DNA from: a bacterium UBP6_UBA1196
GTDB taxonomy: Bacteria > UBP6 > UBA1177
NCBI GenBank assembly: GCA_002310035.1
Contig: DBYC01000028.1
Span: forward strand, 1-40,297
DNA length: 40,297 nucleotides
Direction: 5' to 3'
Under the pieces are notes generated by a model. It saw only the letters and a program-made list of their open reading frames with translations. It was not told the DNA's origin and ran no database searches. The translations under genes and the position numbers were made by a program. Shown piece by piece: positions 38,954 through 40,297 of this stretch (position 1 is the stretch's first letter; the number at the start of each line of letters is the position of its first letter).

Positions 38954-40297
38954 TCACTTCTTTTCCGTCAGCTTTTCATACATCCTGAAAAGCTTGGCAA
39001 CAATCTCGGCTTCACTCATTTTCGGGTCAAAACCGTAAGCCGCCATGACGGCTTTGTCGTTTTCTTTGTGAGCCTTGCGAAGATCGGCAGGCATAGTTGT
39101 TTCATCGTACAAAACAGCAAAAGAACATTCCGGATATTTTGATCTTACATCCAAAATTTGCTGTGCTGTTGCCTCAATTTTTGCTTTCTGCTTTTCAGTC
39201 GGATTGCACCACGGGAACGTATTGTAGACGATTTCTTTTGAGTAGCGGTAATCACTTTTTAAGCGACCTGCTACAACTCTCATCCACGCCATGTGAACTG
39301 AAGAAGTCAGAACGCCAAGGTGGTAAAGATTTGCATTAGGAATGATTTGAACTTGTGTCGTTGGAATATTTTCCGGAGAAAGGAAACCTATTGGAACATA
39401 CTTTCTTCTTTCGGAAGAAACGACAGGAACCACAATAAAATCGGTGTCAGGCTGACAAATCTGCGCCCAAATATAAGGATTTTTAGCATAGCCTTGAGTA
39501 GTTTTTGCATTTGATGCCAGTCTAAATTGTTTGACGGCTTCGACTCGCTCATAAAGGATTTTATTTGATTTTACTTCGGCTGGAGAAATACCGTTGAGCC
39601 AAAAACAAAATCTTTTTTTACCCTTTATAAACTCCTCGGCACCGATTAGAGGGTGAATCCATTTTTCAAGTTCAGGATGTTTCTTTACAATTTCTTCTTT
39701 TTCTTCAATGGAAAGAAAAAAATGTCCTCCGTCGCGAGCCATATTCCCCATATTCATTTTTGGAACATCACAAAGTGCTTCTTTTTGAGCCGAGACATAA
39801 ATATCGTCCGAATCTATGAGATAAGGACTGATATTTTTTACAGTTTTTTTGTTATTTTCAACAGAAAAAAGCTCTTTTTTCTCGCGCTCGAAATCCGCAA
39901 AACCCACAATAACACAATGCACAGCAGCTTTTTCAGTGCTTTCGGAATCCCACTTGAAAGTCTGATACGCGAAATTGATTTTTATACCGAAATCGTTCAT
40001 CAGCACATTCCACAAAATCGGCACCTGCGAACCCTGACAAATTGAGTTCGTGGAAACAAAAGCCGCTTCTGTTTTAGTGTTTTGTATCAGTTCCGCCGCC
40101 TTCCGGTACCAGCCGCAGACATAGTCCAGATCCTGCACATCCTTTATGCTGCCGAAAAGATTTTGAATATCTTTTTTCTGCTCTCCACCCTGTTCCATCA
40201 TTCTTGCACCGACAAACGGCGGGTTTCCCATGATGTAGTCGTAATGATTTTCGGTCTTTTTTGGTTGCGGCTTTCCGACATTTATTTCGTCAGTGAT
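38954..40297 (-). CDS. MmeI-like DNA methyltransferase (type IIL restriction-modification), 5' end outside window
   Basis: The frame stays open to the right edge (codons reading ...HYDYI before the ATG at 40231), so this is the last ~447 residues of a longer protein. Right after the open edge comes the amino-methyltransferase motif IV NPPF (GNPPFVGARMM). A target-recognition region follows (roughly 200-360 of this part), then a helical end with LYDETTMPADLRKAHKENDKAVMAAYGF, as in MmeI/type IIL enzymes that carry nuclease, methylase and recognition parts in one chain. The enzyme methylates adenine in its recognition site. Whether a nuclease part exists cannot be seen here. Codon use looks slightly more AT-rich than its neighbours, which suits an accessory gene. 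Confidence 0.85.
   Translation of the reverse strand: MTDEINVGKPQPKKTENHYDYIMGNPPFVGARMMEQGGEQKKDIQNLFGSIKDVQDLDYVCGWYRKAAELIQNTKTEAAFVSTNSICQGSQVPILWNVLMNDFGIKINFAYQTFKWDSESTEKAAVHCVIVGFADFEREKKELFSVENNKKTVKNISPYLIDSDDIYVSAQKEALCDVPKMNMGNMARDGGHFFLSIEEKEEIVKKHPELEKWIHPLIGAEEFIKGKKRFCFWLNGISPAEVKSNKILYERVEAVKQFRLASNAKTTQGYAKNPYIWAQICQPDTDFIVVPVVSSERRKYVPIGFLSPENIPTTQVQIIPNANLYHLGVLTSSVHMAWMRVVAGRLKSDYRYSKEIVYNTFPWCNPTEKQKAKIEATAQQILDVRSKYPECSFAVLYDETTMPADLRKAHKENDKAVMAAYGFDPKMSEAEIVAKLFRMYEKLTEKK

Noticed and set aside
1..40297. CRISPR array, tRNA, rRNA or riboswitch
   Set aside because: No regularly spaced repeats with unique spacers, no tRNA-like cloverleaf in the intergenic gaps, and no conserved riboswitch core before thiL or coaE.

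Overview
The window is about 40.3 kb of chromosome, roughly 43-45% GC, densely packed with mostly single-copy housekeeping and envelope genes. It comes from a Gram-negative bacterium: there are FadL-type and other outer-membrane barrels, at least five predicted lipoproteins with lipoboxes, and outer-membrane style C-termini. Several traits recall deltaproteobacterial/myxobacterial-type lineages, though at low GC: a fused B12-binding radical SAM/DUF2344 protein, a fused SpmA-SpmB protein, a small PxxHW cysteine-rich protein, and Asp/Thr/Gly-repeat surface lipoproteins with Cys-rich ends. The phylum is an inference; no rRNA or tRNA gene lies in the window.

Layout, left to right. 1-4.2 kb (+): the tail of a PIN-domain gene, the radical SAM fusion and a GT4 glycosyltransferase. 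4.2-6.5 kb: tilS (-) and htpX (+), separated by short intergenic repeats (GTAGAGACG hairpin, TAGGGAATT tandem repeat, structured leader). 6.5-14.9 kb (-): a long co-directional run of DUF4412 protein, D/T/G-repeat lipoprotein, divergent phosphoglycerate kinase, degenerate M23 protein, 2-hydroxyacid dehydrogenase, POT-like transporter, coiled-coil protein and PhnP-like hydrolase, with one good promoter at its head. 15-17.2 kb (+): a minimal ComEC membrane protein, a membrane-anchored helical protein and rpiB. 17.3-23.8 kb (-): a FadL-like porin, repeat lipoprotein, HD phosphohydrolase, S9 peptidase lipoprotein and Xer recombinase, with gaps of -1 to 40 bp. 23.9-24.8 kb (+): a REP-like element, small lipoprotein and coaE. 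24.9-31 kb (-): a DUF1566 protein, then a tight three-gene operon of OB-fold lipoprotein, 5'-nucleotidase lipoprotein and SpmA-SpmB membrane protein. 31.1-35.8 kb (-): hisS, a divergent U32-like Fe-S protein with a small Cys protein, DUF192 and thiL. 35.9-37.4 kb (+): a membrane-anchored protein and an outer-membrane barrel. 37.4-40.3 kb (-): phosphomannomutase and the 3' part of an MmeI-like DNA methyltransferase running off the right edge.

The most interesting points are: (a) the 25.9-31.0 kb operon, which looks like a surface system for using extracellular nucleotides and whose 5'-nucleotidase carries about 230 residues of Ca-binding-like repeats inside its catalytic domain; (b) a LytM/M23 protein that has lost its zinc ligands; (c) a phosphoglycerate kinase with altered substrate-binding motifs; (d) an unusual U32-like protein keeping only the 4Fe-4S cysteine pattern; (e) a recurring promoter architecture with a 16-bp spacer, seen before six transcription units; (f) an 8-bp inverted repeat placed over the start region and ribosome-binding site of the DUF1566 gene. 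Several starts given here are shorter than the longest reading frame because a clear Shine-Dalgarno sequence picks an internal ATG.
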